Source of the DNA: Cloeon dipterum
Taxonomy: Eukaryota; Arthropoda; Insecta; Ephemeroptera; Baetidae
Direction of reading: 5' to 3'
Assembly: GCF_949628265.1 (NCBI RefSeq)
Contig: NC_088788.1
Coordinates: 31,296,335 to 31,360,334, forward strand
Length of the DNA stretch: 64,000 nucleotides
The first letter of the stretch is position 1. Every line of letters starts with the position of its first letter. Both the position numbers and the translations under genes were made by a program. The notes beneath the pieces were generated by a model, which saw nothing but the letters and a program-made list of their open reading frames with translations, did no database searches and was not told where the DNA came from. Shown here in pieces: positions 35,717 through 47,958 of the stretch.

Positions 35717-38316
35717 ATGGAACCACCAGCTGAAGTTTATGGTGATCTTATCTTTGTTTCATTTGCCATGTTTTACTTAAATAACAATTTGAACCGTGTT
35801 ATTTTATAGATGAGAGCGATGGTGAAAACAGTGTTGATGGTCATGAGGAGGAATCGGTTTATTTGTTTGATCTTGTCAAACCTGTCTCAAAAGAAGCCAC
35901 CGTTTGGAATGGTATGAGTTACGAATTTCCTTGCAATATAAAAGCTTTGGCAATACATTTATTGTCATTAGTGTATATTTCACCCATTTTACAAAATTAA
36001 ATACAACATGTCATACATTTTATAATATTATGGCAAAGTTAAAGTTTCTGCTGGGTTACACATCACGCCAATTCTTTTGGGAATCCCATAATTATAAAAG
36101 TTGGGGTGGAGAAAACTTTAATTTTTTCTATACGCACCAAGAATATATTATTATTGTTGAGTGTCTATTTGTATATAATATACACATTTTAGATGTGAAT
36201 ATGTATGAATGAATAATTACACGCAAACTGTGTGATAGAAAGTAAGAAAGTGCGACCAATCTTTGTATACTAAGCGTGTGTAATAGAATTGATCCACTAT
36301 CAAAATCTGGGCAGAAATGGGAATTGCGAACTCTTTGTGTCTTGGAGTTAATATTTATCATTGTGAAAAAATGCTTTTGTGCGTGAAATGAGCATCTGTT
36401 GGCATATATATTTATTCAAATTTCCAAAGCATATGCGGAAAATTTGACTATAGAAATTGTCTTAAATTTAAATTTGGAATTTAATAGTAAACATCTAAAG
36501 GCAAAAACCAAGTTTTCAAGTAATTTATCCTTTTATCACTATCAATCTAGAATTTGCATCTGTGTCTTTCAATATTGATATATTTTTCGTCTTCTGGCAT
36601 CTTAAGTCTGTCAAAAAATGTTACAGCTCTCAACATGAACCCATACGGTCTTTCAGCATGGGCGACTGACAGTGTGGAGGCAATGAAATTAAAACTTGGT
36701 AATTAAATACCGTATTTTCATTGTATATAATAACGCTAATATTTTTGCAGTCAGGTGCGTGAAAGATATGGATGATTCGGAATTGAACTTCAAGCCAGAA
36801 ATGACATACCAGGTTTTTGGACAAAAGTAGGATCATAGTTAACAATTTAATTTCTTGTTGATGGTTAAATTTAAATCAACAGGGAGATCATTGCTGGTTA
36901 CAAGGACCTGCAGGTAAATTTGGTTTATGGCGCTGGGAGCTTGCGAACTCTGCTGGATATAAAGTTTTCCAAAAAAATTGACGCTGATGTACTTGAAGTA
37001 GGATCAAGATTAAAGAGATTATCCTATGGATTAAATAAATATTTTCAACTCTAGGCTGAAAACGTGGAAGAAAAACTAAATGGATTCATACCAAAAGACT
37101 ACTTCACTTCCATTGACAATTTCTCTATGGGACTTGACAAAGAGGAGAAGGAATTCACCCCTCCTGGAGAAAAGATACGCGAATTCGCAATTGAAACAGG
37201 TATGCATCAGGGCACAAGCCTTTAATCTTACTTAAATTTAAAATATAAATTTGTATTGTAGAATCAGGAGAGCAGACTTTTGAAATTTACAACGCGGCTC
37301 CTTACAAGGACCACAAAATGAGGTCCTACTGTGAGAGGATGCAAACTTTCATCATGTGGTACATTGAAGCTGCCAGTTTTGTTGAATTAGATGATGAAAA
37401 GTGGAATTTCTTCCTCTTGTGAGTGTTTACTAACACTAACACCATCTAATTGACGTGTTGCTAACGACTCATTTTACCTGTGCCAGGTTTGAGAAATACA
37501 AATTTGACAACTCTACTCGATATGCCTTTGTTGGCTTTGTGTCAGCTTATGAGTTTTACTGCTACCCTGACAATATTCGTCCAAGGATAAGCCAAATGCT
37601 CATTTTGCCTCCGTTCCAAAAAGCTGGACTGGGAGTTGAGCTTCTCTCGTCCACACATGACTTCTATAGGGGAATCTCGAAGGTTACTGACATAGCAGGT
37701 AAGATTAGACATTTTCTCAGTTTGAAAACTATTAATATGTAACTGTTATTACAGTTGAGAGTCCTTCACATGAGTTTCAAAGGCTGCGAGATTTTGTAGA
37801 CTGTCTGGCGTGCCAAAAACTTCCGGAATTTGCTCCCAGTAAGCTGAAAGATAACTTTTCCAAGGAGATGGAAGCTGTAGCCAAAGGGAAACTGAAAATG
37901 GGGAAGGTAGGGTGGAACTGCTATGTAATAAGTTTTACTAAAACTTGCTGGTTGTAGAAACAAGCTCAGAGAGTTTATAACATTTTAAAACTGCATTCCT
38001 GCAACCGTGAACGAGAGGAAGATTTGGAGGAGTATATGGATTACTTGAAAAAGCAGGCGGACAAACAAAATCAGGTAAAATTAATCTTCTGGTAGTTTTA
38101 CTGAGCAATTGAATCTACATCATAATTTAGAGAACGCATGAACGTGCTAAGAAGAAGGGCTTGATGAAAATGGAGCGAGAAATACTTGTCGAGATGATTC
38201 CAAGTCTCAACCCCGAGTACAGAATCTCCTCTGTCACTCAGGCAGCTACATCCATGTTTGAACAGTTCGTCAAAGTTGTCAGCAGACTCGAGAGGGATGC
38301 TGATGAGGACGATTAA
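35717..38316 (+). CDS. HAT1: Histone acetyltransferase type B catalytic subunit
   Basis: Eleven coding exons join in frame: 35717-35741, 35810-35911, 36627-36698, 36751-36826, 36883-36997, 37055-37199, 37262-37418, 37487-37698, 37755-37906, 37958-38074 and 38131-38316, about 452 residues (human HAT1 about 420). HAT1 acetylates newly made histone H4 at Lys5 and Lys12, working with an RbAp46/48-type chaperone. The N-terminal domain shows GYKDLQVNLVYGAGSL; the acetyl-CoA-binding GNAT motif is RISQMLILPPFQKAGLG (about residues 264-280); the C-terminal helical region follows. The N-terminus carries an extra acidic stretch (DESDGENSVDGHEEE). The second intron is much longer than the rest (715 bases). 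The last codons encode an acidic tail, DADEDD. Convergent with LTO1. Confidence 0.95.
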
Positions 38317-38458
38317 TCTTACCTTTTACCTTGATAACTTTCATAGCTTTATTCATTCCATATTGCTTTTTGTTTTATGAAAAGTTCTCAGAAATTTTCT
38401 TTTGGTTTGTGTTAATATTCCCAATCATATAAAACTATGTAAGCTATACCCATCGAGT

Positions 38459-38464
38459 TTTATT
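38459..38464 (-). terminator. Poly(A) signal of LTO1
   Basis: AATAAA on the minus strand 17 bases past the LTO1 stop codon. It lies in the 165-base gap between the LTO1 and HAT1 stop codons. Confidence 0.65.
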
Positions 38465-38481
38465 TGAATATTTGTAAATAA

Positions 38482-38889
38482 TTAGAATGTAAGTGACGTT
38501 GACAATGGTGACATGAAGTCTATTTTCAGCAGTGAGCACGCCTTCCGATAAGCTGATCTAACTTTGTTAACTTCTTCATTTATGTCCATGTCCTTGGTAA
38601 CTACCACAGGAAAATTGTCCAGCAAATCAATCACATTTTTCATGGCGTCAACACCTTTTGATTCTGTTGAAGTTTTGACCATTGCAGTTGCGATTCCTCT
38701 GTAGAAGCCAAGCTCAGTACCCAATATCATGCCATGCTGATGTCCCAGACGGTAGCCTTCTTCAGTTCCATCTTGCTGGCCTTTTTCGTAGCCTTCTCGG
38801 TATCCATCAGATGCGACCTTTTGTTCCAGCATAACTATCGAGTCAAATATTTCATTTATGTCCTTCTCTTCTTCGTGATCAGTGGCCAT
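38482..38889 (-). CDS. LTO1: LTO1/ORAOV1-like ABCE1 maturation factor
   Basis: A single coding exon of 135 residues, close to the human protein (137). The diagnostic feature is the repeated glycine pattern from about residue 30 to 62: GYREGYEKGQQDG, EEGYRLGHQHG, ILGTELGFYRG, preceded by FDSIVMLEQK. In yeast, Lto1 with Yae1 links the cytosolic iron-sulfur assembly machinery to the ribosome recycling factor Rli1/ABCE1. The start codon sits immediately after an acceptor-like TTTATAG, so the gene probably has a non-coding first exon upstream. C-terminal TSLTF resembles the short aromatic end of this family used to contact the CIA targeting complex. Divergent from LSM8. Confidence 0.93.
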   Translation of the reverse strand: MATDHEEEKDINEIFDSIVMLEQKVASDGYREGYEKGQQDGTEEGYRLGHQHGMILGTELGFYRGIATAMVKTSTESKGVDAMKNVIDLLDNFPVVVTKDMDINEEVNKVRSAYRKACSLLKIDFMSPLSTSLTF

Positions 38890-39586
38890 CTATAAAGTAG
38901 AAATTTATGACGGAATATATATATAGTTCATCGCATTAACAAACAAGTGATAGTGATCGACGAAAGATTAGCTAAGTTCCTTTCATTTAAATAAATAATA
39001 TTGTGCAATTTCATGACAGAAATGAACTTAAATTATAAAAAAATACTTAAATAGACTCTGCTATAATAATAATAGAATTAGGCAAATCTACCTCTTATGA
39101 GATTGGCAATGTTGCTTCTGAGACCGGTATATATATAGTGAAAATTGTTAAATTTGGTTTTGAATAATTGTTTAATCAACAATGACTCTCAAATCGCGTT
39201 TGACCGGCATACAATAATACTGTTAATAGCATGGGTCTGTTTTGACCCCCCACTTCCAATCAACTATTTTTACCGGTTCTACAATTAAAAGCAACCGGTT
39301 TCTTATACAGCAAAAATAATCGCCTCTAGTTTTTGAAAGGTTGAAGCGTGAAGCCGTGAAGCGTGGAGCGTGCGACGTGCGTCAACAACAACAAAACAAC
39401 AAAAGTGTCCGCAAATTCAGGCGTGCAGCGGTGCTTTTTGGATTTCTTAGTGACTTGTGTCCTGATAAGTTAATAATTATTATAAATGACATCGTGAGAA
39501 AAGAAGGGTCCAGCTGCCTAGTTAATGCAACGAGCCTGAACTACATACACATCAAATATTTTTGAAAGAGAACAAGCGCTATCACG
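38890..39586. promoter_or_regulatory. Bidirectional promoter region of LTO1 and LSM8
   Basis: A 697-base interval between divergent start codons. It contains ACCGG-core motifs near 39122, 39202, 39272 and 39294 (including AACCGGTT-like sequence), a TATATATA run near 39128, and a CCCCCC tract near 39247. Grainyhead-type factors bind AACCGGTT-like sites in insects, but binding here is not shown. Confidence 0.55.
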
Positions 39587-40086
39587 ATGGCTTCTGGTCT
39601 TGATTCCTATGTCAACCGTATCCTTTCATAATATATACATATGATAAATTTGTTTTTGCTCCAATAGATGTTATTATATAATTATGCTGTTTTCCTTATA
39701 AAAAATCAGATACTGTGTCCATCATTACTCAGGATGGACGAATTTTTGTTGTAAGTACATCAAACGATCTTTTAAGTTACATTTTCAATGTTTCTTGCTT
39801 ACAGGGCACGTTGAAAGGATTTGATCAAACTATCAATTTGATTTTGGATGAGAGTCATGAGCGAGTGTTTAGTGCCACATCTGGCGTTGAGCAAGTAGTT
39901 CTTGGACTGCACATAATCAGAGGAGACAATGTGTACGTTTGTGTTAAACCCCAATCATTTAATCAAAATAAATAACTAATTTACTCTAAATATAGGGCCC
40001 TAATCGGAGAGATTGATGACGAGGCAGACGCAAATCTGGATTTGACTAGTTTAAGAGCAGAACCCCTGGGAGCCGTCATCCATTGA
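39587..40086 (+). CDS. LSM8: U6 snRNA-associated Sm-like protein LSm8
   Basis: Four coding exons join in frame: 39587-39617, 39710-39750, 39805-39932 and 39996-40086, giving 96 residues, the same length as human LSM8. The Sm fold is clear: Sm1 TVSIITQDGRIFVGTLKGFDQ with INLILDESHERV, then Sm2 VLGLHIIRGDNVALIGEID. LSm8 distinguishes the nuclear LSm2-8 ring, which binds the uridine-rich 3' end of U6 snRNA, from the cytoplasmic LSm1-7 decay ring. The C-terminal DLTSLRAEPLGAVIH matches the family tail. The third donor was placed at GTACGT so the Asp-Asn-Val codons join correctly. Convergent with RFT1. Confidence 0.97.
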
Positions 40087-40204
40087 CATGATTCCTTGCA
40101 TCCAAGTTACTGTAACAGCATGCTCCATGGCAAAGTTAATAGCTTTATGCCACTTTCACTTGTACATAATCCATAATTACATTACCATTAAAGTATGGTA
40201 ATAT

Positions 40205-40210
40205 AATAAA
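40205..40210 (+). terminator. Poly(A) signal of LSM8
   Basis: AATAAA 118 bases past the LSM8 stop codon, facing the RFT1 signal 37 bases away. Confidence 0.65.
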
Positions 40211-40247
40211 ACAAAATCGAATGGTATTCACAATATGCAGTCAAAAG

Positions 40248-40253
40248 TTTATT
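40248..40253 (-). terminator. Candidate poly(A) signal of RFT1
   Basis: AATAAA on the minus strand, 456 bases past the RFT1 stop codon. The distance implies a 3' untranslated region of about 0.45 kb. Confidence 0.5.
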
Positions 40254-40709
40254 TAAAAAAGGATGATTACAACACAGCCAGTTCAGGGCATTGGGATGGT
40301 GACCGTATTTTGGTCTAAGGGAATGCACAACAGGAGAATGTCTCTTTGGTTAGTTGTTACCAATACAAAATTCCGCCAGTAAAATTAGGTTACATGTAAC
40401 AAATACAATAATATGAACCCTTCAGGATAATAGGAAATCCAAAACGCAATGATATTGACAGAAGTTCTGATTCCCTCGACAAAATGACCAACAAAGAGTA
40501 GGTAGTTCCATTTGTGGAACTGATAGACAAACTATTCTTAGCACCTAGCATATTGGCTTATGTGAGTGCACTAGTGCCTTACAGAAATTAAAGATCACTT
40601 AAAAAGCTGGTGGAGGTGAGCAATAAATTTGTCTTAGGCTGGTCCACTAAGACCATCCCAATTGCAACAGTGGTTAAAGTATCTTCTATCTTCAAAAGGC
40701 AAGACACAA

Positions 40710-42486
40710 CTAATCTTCGTGTTCACGCTTGAACTGTTTATCAAGGCCAAGCTTGGAGCTAATGATTTTAAATAGCTCCTTTTCTTCATAGAAGAACACT
40801 CCAACGCTAAAGAGGCCACAACAGCCACCAATAGTCAAATGGACAAGCTTATTATCACTATAGTACACACTTTCAGAGAGGATGGTAATGATAAATGAGA
40901 CAGCTAGAGCGGTAACAATCAGAGGGCCAGGGAGGAGACCCTTCAGGGGTTGCCATTGACTTCCTTCATAAATTTCGTACATAAACTTGAGGCTACAGAA
41001 AATTCGAGTAGCCATGTTGCAGCAATTTGCTAGGATGAAACCCAGTCCGCCCAGCAGTTGGGTCAGTACCCACGAAATGAATAGAAAGGCCACCGAAAGC
41101 AAAACCATTGAGTAATTGTACCAAGATAGCTGCTCCTTGCTCATCGCCGACTGGCCAAACGCTTCCGTTATTCCGTTGATCGCAAGGAAAAGGATGGCGG
41201 TGCAATGGGCGCGAAGCAGTACAGTCCCCGTGTCAGTGGCCAGGGTCTCGCCGCCATACAGAAAGAGCAGCTGGCGCGAGTATGAGAATCCAAAAGCCAT
41301 CACTGTCAAGCCAAACACCATGGTACAGCGCATTGCGTAATAAAGCAGTTTTGACGCCTCTTCCATGTGCTCCTTATTCAAGTCTGTAACTCTCTCGCCT
41401 CTCCTAAGATAACAGATATAATAATTAATAAGAGATTTTTAAAATCAAAACAGTTAAAATACTTGTACAGTTGGGCAAAGTAAAAGTAGCAGCTCTCCTC
41501 GATAGGTCGAAACAGCAGTCGAGCGGGTAACGTGCCTAGGTTGTTGACTATTTCATAAACACCCTGCTGGGTGAGCGAGAGCACTCCAGTTATGGTCATC
41601 ACATAGCGTTCGCCTTCAGTCAAGAGCTGCTTGACAGCCATTGTCTTGAACAGACTCCAAGTGAGCCACGCCAAAGGTCTATGGACCCATTCTTGCAGGT
41701 CAAGCCTCGGTAGGAAATCACGCAGAGTTTTGAATGGAAAGTCTTTTTTGGGAGTCTTTACGTGATAGTGAAAGTAGCCATAGTAGCCCAGCACGATGGC
41801 GATGGTGCCTACCATTTGCGCGGCAGAGAAGGCATGCACAGCAGAAGATGGATTGGACAGCACTAACGGCAGGAACACCAAAGTGCGAACACCGATGTGG
41901 AGCAAGTTCAATGCAACCTGTAAAATTTTGCTTTAATAATTGACTTTAGTCAAATGAGCTCTGCTCAACCTTGAGTTTGTTGAATAGGAATGCGTTTGCA
42001 ACCAGAAGAGGCGCCTCACAGGTAGATTCAATAATGCAGCTCAGAGACATGACCCACACTCCTACAATGTATTGACTCTGCAAGTGTGGAGGAGGAGCTT
42101 CCAACAGGTTGAGCCAAACATAGCTCAGGAGGAGAGAAATAATTATGGACATAGGAAACGTGACCCATATCAGGTTGATGACAAGTGGCCAGTTATGGTT
42201 ACGGACATTGTCCAAAGTACTTTTCCTGAACGCTTCTCGACTCACGAAGAGAATGGTGGATTCCAGAAGCAAGAGGCGAACATTCATTAAACCTAGTGCA
42301 TCAGGAGAGATATATCTGCAAAATTATTCAGCAGGGTCAGTGTCAAATAAATGCCAGTAATTATATAGTCAAAGCAAACCTCAAAACGCAGGCGTTGCTG
42401 AGGAAAGTTATAATCCGTACGATAATTTGAAGAACAATACCGAAGGAAATGTTTTGAAGACTAGATGTCAACAAGCTTTGTTCCAT
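40710..42486 (-). CDS. RFT1: RFT1, lipid-linked oligosaccharide pathway membrane protein
   Basis: Four exons join in frame: 42380-42486, 41970-42315, 41463-41917 and 40710-41403, about 533 residues (human about 541). The protein is a multi-span ER membrane protein of the MATE/polysaccharide transporter-like superfamily needed for N-glycosylation; a direct Man5GlcNAc2-PP-dolichol flippase role is disputed. Visible family segments are the N-terminal hydrophobic helix followed by ACVLRYISPDALGLMNVRLL and ESTILFVSREAFRK, the central YEIVNNLGTLPARLLFRPIEES, and the C-terminal hairpins ending in a basic-acidic tail. A Met 29 codons upstream (42573) is in frame, but the chosen start aligns with the usual N-terminus. 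Divergent from FMR1. Confidence 0.96.
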
Positions 42487-43172
42487 TTTATGTGCTAGAA
42501 TGACTTCTTCAAAACGTGTGTTCCAAACCTCCGTGATGTGAAGGCATCCCACAGGTAAAGCTCTAATTAACAAGTTGAGTGCCTAGAGTCCAGCTTAACT
42601 CTTGACAAGAATATCTTCATTTTGTAAGAAACCGAACACACCTGAAAGTATTACAATCATTATAACATTTATCATTAAAATTAACTGCATACATAATATA
42701 CATACACACAAAACATAGCTTTTATTAAATTCAACAAAAAAAATGTGCTATTGTGATTATTGAGATTGCAACTTTTTAACGTTGTGAACACATAATTTCT
42801 TGAAGCAATGCTGAAATTAACAAGTTTAAGAGTGCGGAGTGACAATTGCAACCCTTCATATTTTACTCTTAAAAAATAATATTTATTAGGGATTTCGTGT
42901 CATACCTAACTTTGCCTGATACGAAAAAACGACAGCAGCAAGAATACTAAAAGGCAACTTAGTGTGAACCATCTGTTTTGGTTAAAGAGATAAAGCTGAA
43001 ACATGAGGCACGCCCTCCTCAAGCAATCTCCAATTTTAACCGGTTTTATTATAGAGTTCCATAAGCTATCACTAGCGCTAGTGTCCAGTCTCTTGAAAAC
43101 GCAGCTAGCGGCATCTGGCAGCAGAATCTCGTTGATGCTTTTTGGAAGCGACCAAAACCAAAATTATTCAAG
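42487..43172. promoter_or_regulatory. Region between RFT1 and FMR1 start codons
   Basis: A 686-base interval between divergent start codons that must carry both 5' leaders. It is AT-rich near RFT1. A GCTAGCG/CGCTAG-rich patch lies near 43072-43110, before FMR1. No TATA box was recognised next to either start. Confidence 0.55.
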
Positions 43173-46100
43173 ATGGAGGACGCTGAAGTTGAAGTTCTTG
43201 GAGATAACGGAGCGTATTACAAGGTTACCATTTGTATCAGATTGTAAATTTTTACTCTGGTGATTTCGCTATATATTCAGCTTCACAGCGACGTGCATAA
43301 TTCTTGAAACGTTCGTGTCAGTAACGCGTTTTTCCCAAGTGCCCGAACCCATGTGCTGTACGGCTACGACATTTCGCATTGTGACCGGCCTGTTAAACTC
43401 CTGTAGTTCATTAAAAATGCTAATGATTACCGCATTACTTCGTCCAATACTTTGGTGTATTTCAAGATTATTTATTGTGCCTCTACGAATTGTAAAAGTC
43501 AAGAATTATTGTCGGATTCGGCGTTTGCGGTGTGAATGACTCGCGACTGCCATTTACTTGTTTTCCCGTGTATTCCTAATCGAATTTCGCGATTTGATCG
43601 CCACTATCAAGCAGAATTCCGCTTTGAGAATTCTTTGATTTGATCACGCCAATGATTCACCTACTTATTCCCTTGGGGTTGCAATTTTATCGAAATGCCG
43701 GTCGATAGGTTTAGATCTTCGACTCCACTGGGCGTGTCCTGTTCGAATTGGGTGTCCAAAAATCGTGGCCTCCTGCCTTAGGCTATTTCCCTACCAAAAG
43801 CCCTTTATTAAATCCTCTCTCAGTAAGAAATATTTTTGGCCATTGCTATCTTTTGTGATTTTAATTGAAAACAATTCATCTTTGTATACTGGTTGAATTC
43901 ATTTGCTGCTCTTTAAAGTAGCATTCGCAAATCGAGCAAAGTCAATCTCATCAAAGTTAAATCTATTTTTCATTGCTCCAATGTAAACATGCTCCATCTT
44001 TTTGTTATTGTTAAGAAACGTTAAAAATTTCTGGCAAACAATTACTACAGAACATAACACTTACTGGCATATATTATCTGGTTTTAGGCTCGAGTGACTG
44101 ACGTTTTCGAGGAAGAAGTGAAAGTCAGTTTTGAAAATGAGTAAGTGCAATGAACCCTCGTTGTAGAAACCTGAAACTAATCGCTTTACCCTTAGCTGGC
44201 AGCCCGAGTCCAAGTTCCCGTTCTCACAGGTCCGGTTGCCCCCTCCGCCTCGACCTGAAGGTGCTGCAAGACCTGAGTTCCTGGAAGGCCAGGAGGCAGA
44301 AGTGTTTTCGTGTTCCCAGACCGAGGAGGAGTGCGGCTGGTGGAAGGTTGTAATCAAGGTAACCAAATCAACTGTTTGCTCTTGAGATTTGCATCAGTGT
44401 TAAACTATATTTCAGATGATGAAGGGTGGGTTCATTGTGGTCGAGTATGCTGGTTGGGGTGATAGCGCTTACACTGAAATCGTCAACGAGGAAGATCTGC
44501 GACCTAGGAATCCAAACCCTCCAATAGATTCAAACACATTTCACAAATTTGAAATTCCTGTCCCTGAAGAGCTGCGAGAAGAGTGAGTATCCTCTCTTGG
44601 TTCATATTTCAGCAGTGGCCATCTAACCTTGTGCTAGTTGGAATGGAGTGTTGAGCAATAAAAACCTTTGTTTCAGTGCAAAAATGGAGAGTGCTCATTC
44701 TGAATTTCTCAAGGTGATTAAGGCTGCTTCTGTCAGATTCATCCCAGAATCAGGTGTACTCAGGGTCATTGTGAGTAAACTATTGAGTTTGTCAATTTCA
44801 ACTATTAATTTTGTCTTACGTAGTCGAGGAATGATTCAAGTCAGCGGTTGAGCTCAATGGTTCAAGATATGCATTTTCGGAACCTTTCTCAACGTGTGCT
44901 CCTGCTGAGGCGTATGGAAGAGAGTGCCCGTCAATTAGCATCAACGAAACAACATGAGAAAGCAACGTGATTTCAATACGCCGACTTCTGTATTTTGGGA
45001 CTTATATGGAGTTTTTTCATTGCAGATTCAATGATGAGTTTAGCGTGAGAGAGGATCTCATGGGCTTGGCCATAGGAGCTCATGGTGTTAATATACAGCA
45101 AGCTAGAAAGTTACCTGGTATCACCAACATAGAATTAGAGGAAAACACTTGTACATTTAGGATTTGCGGTGAAGTAAGTGGCATTATCCATTATTGAAAA
45201 GTGAAGAACATTGAGTTCATTGCTGATGTTTTACTTCACAGAATAGGGAGTGTGTCCGGAAGGCACGGAATATGCTTGAATATGGCGAGGAGAGTATCAA
45301 AGTGCCAAGGTTGCTTGTTGGAAAGGTCATTGGCAAGAGCGGACGCATAATTCAAGAGATCGTCGACAAGAGTGGCGTGGTAAGCGTCAATTACCATTTT
45401 TCAAGAGCGTTAGTCGATGCTCTATGTCGCAGGTGCGTGTGAAAATTGAAGGAGACAACGAGCCACAGCCCAGCCAGCCCAGGGAAGAGGGACAGGTGCC
45501 ATTTGTATTCGTTGGAACGGTGGAAAGCATTGCCAATGCCAAAGTGAGTGAAAATAAAGTGTGTTTTGTAGTCACTCTCTAATGCCTACTCTCAATGTCA
45601 GGTTCTCCTGGAGTATCATTTATCACACTTGAAAGATCTGGAGAAGCTGAGACAGGAGAAGTTAAACATTGAACAGCAGCTCAACTGCCTTCAGCTTTAT
45701 CCTCAGACTAGAAGGTAACCCTAAAGTATTTTCTAGCCGTGCTTGACAGATGACTTAGTTTTCGCAGGGGCTTTGAACAAGACAGATCTGATGACAGGAG
45801 TTTACGAGGTGGTTTCTCTGGCAGTATTCCTGGAAGAGGAGGTCGAGGAAGAGGCATGAGGGGCGGAAGAGGGGACGCTTCTCTTAGAGGAGGCAGGGCT
45901 CCAAGCGGGCCATCAAAGAGCCATCTCAATGATCATCCTGCAGGTAATTAAAACATCGTTCAGACTTAGAACATCAGAACGTTTACCACCTTTAGCCAAG
46001 TCATTTATGAAATCTTCCTATTAGTATAACTTGAAAGCAGCCAACTTAACTAACTAACATTATTTATTTAATTTCCACAGACTCTAGGGAGCACTACTCG

Positions 46101-46786
46101 GACCGGGGCAGGCGTGGCATGCGAGACCGAAGACAACGAGTGAACGACGAGGAAGAATCGGTGCTAGACCAGAAGCAGCCATCGACTGGAGGGCCTGGTG
46201 CTGCTGACAGCAACAAAATAACAGACTCGGCTGGAAGTAGCATTGACAATGCTAAGGCAAGGCAACGCCAGAGCAGTCGCGGCAAGAGAGGGTCTCAGCG
46301 AGGCCGTGGCGACTCGAGGCGAGGTGGCCTCAACATGGGCATGGCTGCCGCCGCTCCCATTGGAAACAATGACAAGCAGGGTGTCATGACCGAGACTTGC
46401 AGTTGGGCAGACGCTGTCCCAGATACCGGCCGCGTGGAGAACTGGGAACCTGGCAGTCAGCCGGCCCCTGGAAATTCATTTGCTGGGAACGCCACTCAGC
46501 CCCCCATCAAAGGATCAAAGCCTCCTCCTCCCAAAACTCAAAGACCGGCCCGAGGGAAACTTCCAGCCAAATCAGCTTCGCCTGTTTCTGGAGCCAGCCA
46601 GGTAAGCGTTTTTACAATAAATTGTGTGAATTATCCCACTGCCATTCCACTCTGCTAGCATCCAACCTTTGAATTCCTGTTAATGGAGTTTTGCTCATCT
46701 TGATACTTTTACAGGGTACTGTACAAGAAGCTGTTGTCCCTCAGCAGAAAACACCATCACCATCACTCACAAATGGCAGCTCTTAA
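43173..46786 (+). CDS. FMR1: FMR1-family RNA-binding translational regulator
   Basis: Thirteen exons join in frame: 43173-43223, 44088-44140, 44196-44358, 44416-44582, 44677-44770, 44824-44966, 45026-45173, 45242-45379, 45433-45543, 45602-45714, 45768-45943, 46081-46601 and 46715-46786, about 649 residues. Domains in order: two Tudor/Agenet repeats (to about 125), a KH0-like segment, KH1 with GAHG in [16 protein letters not shown] (about 224-290), KH2 with GKSG in [14 protein letters not shown] (about 295-365), a leucine-rich export signal [14 protein letters not shown], then RGG-rich stretches ([14 protein letters not shown]). This is the single insect FMRP/FXR protein, which binds mRNA, represses translation and acts in synapses and germ line. 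The first intron is long (864 bases). The C-terminus ends [11 protein letters not shown]. Confidence 0.97.
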
Positions 46787-47958
46787 TGTAAATTAATTCC
46801 TCTTCCTCTGCGTGGTTAGAGAGCCAGAGTGGCCAGAGTAACGGAGAGAAGCCATGCATTCTCGTACAGTTAAACAACATACTTACATTGGTTGCGATTT
46901 CAAAGGTGTAATTAAAACCAGAACTTGCCAATGTCCATAGTGCAGCTCTGTACCTTTTTGAGTGTTGTCCTTATTTTGTGCACTAAATTTGTGATACAAG
47001 CCTCAATAGCTTCAATACTTTGGTAATCGGTTACACCAGTCGGATCCTACTTATTACTCTCTTCATTTAGGCATTTTTCTAACTATTGCAACACACAGAA
47101 ATGCTTAACAAAAAAATTCAACTAGCAACTATTTTACAAAATACTTCTTCGGTGGAAATCTGTTTTGAAAGGGCCCAAACAGGTGTGTTTTGAATGAACT
47201 GATTACTTTGAATGATATTTGCATTTGTTAGATTGCAATGACTTGAAAAATGTTGAATGAAACTGTTTCAGAATGTTCAAATGCAGTGTCACAAATGTTC
47301 CCTTGCAAAGTGCATGTAAACTGAAATCAAATCGGCTACCTTATAAGCAAATTTTTGGGTCCTTTACTGAAGAAAAATATTGTGCAAGCTGGTATCGACC
47401 ATTATTCATTGTAAATATACTTTCTAAGTTATGAGTCCTAATCTGCTTGAACAATTGCAGGTGTCCAATCAAACTTCTCTTTTTGTATGCAAAAATGACA
47501 CTTACCTATTTGTCCCAGCAGAGGAAAGAAACCAACAGAACACTTCAAAAAGTATTACGCCCTTCATTTTGCTGCGCCCATGGACAGGCCAGAATTCTTG
47601 GATCTTTTTGATTTATCACGATAATTAATATTGTTGATCGCAAACCACTCTCTTTCCAAGTAAGATAAATTTAAGTTTTTTGTTTGCAGACATATTGCTC
47701 TTTACATCCTAAGTTATTTTGTGAGTGATCGGCCCTGTAGCGAATTAATAATAATGCAAGATTGTGCCTTTCTTGCCATGGGTGCAGCTTGTATTTTGAT
47801 TCTTTTTATTAAAAAGTTGATCGAAAACCTCAATTTGAACGAATATTAAGGTACTTTTCATACTCCCCGATTCATGGTGTGAAATTATCATTTTTTGTTT
47901 ACATTACCTGCAGAATTGTTAATCTCTGCTTTCATCACATTAATTAACCGTAAATAAA
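46787..47958 (+). other. Long 3' untranslated region of FMR1
   Basis: No other gene was recognised downstream of FMR1 for more than 1 kb, and the first strong poly(A) signal cluster is AATAAA at 47953-47958. A 3' untranslated region of about 1.1 kb is therefore likely. Long, regulated 3' regions are common for FMR1 genes. Shorter forms using weaker signals are possible. Confidence 0.5.
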
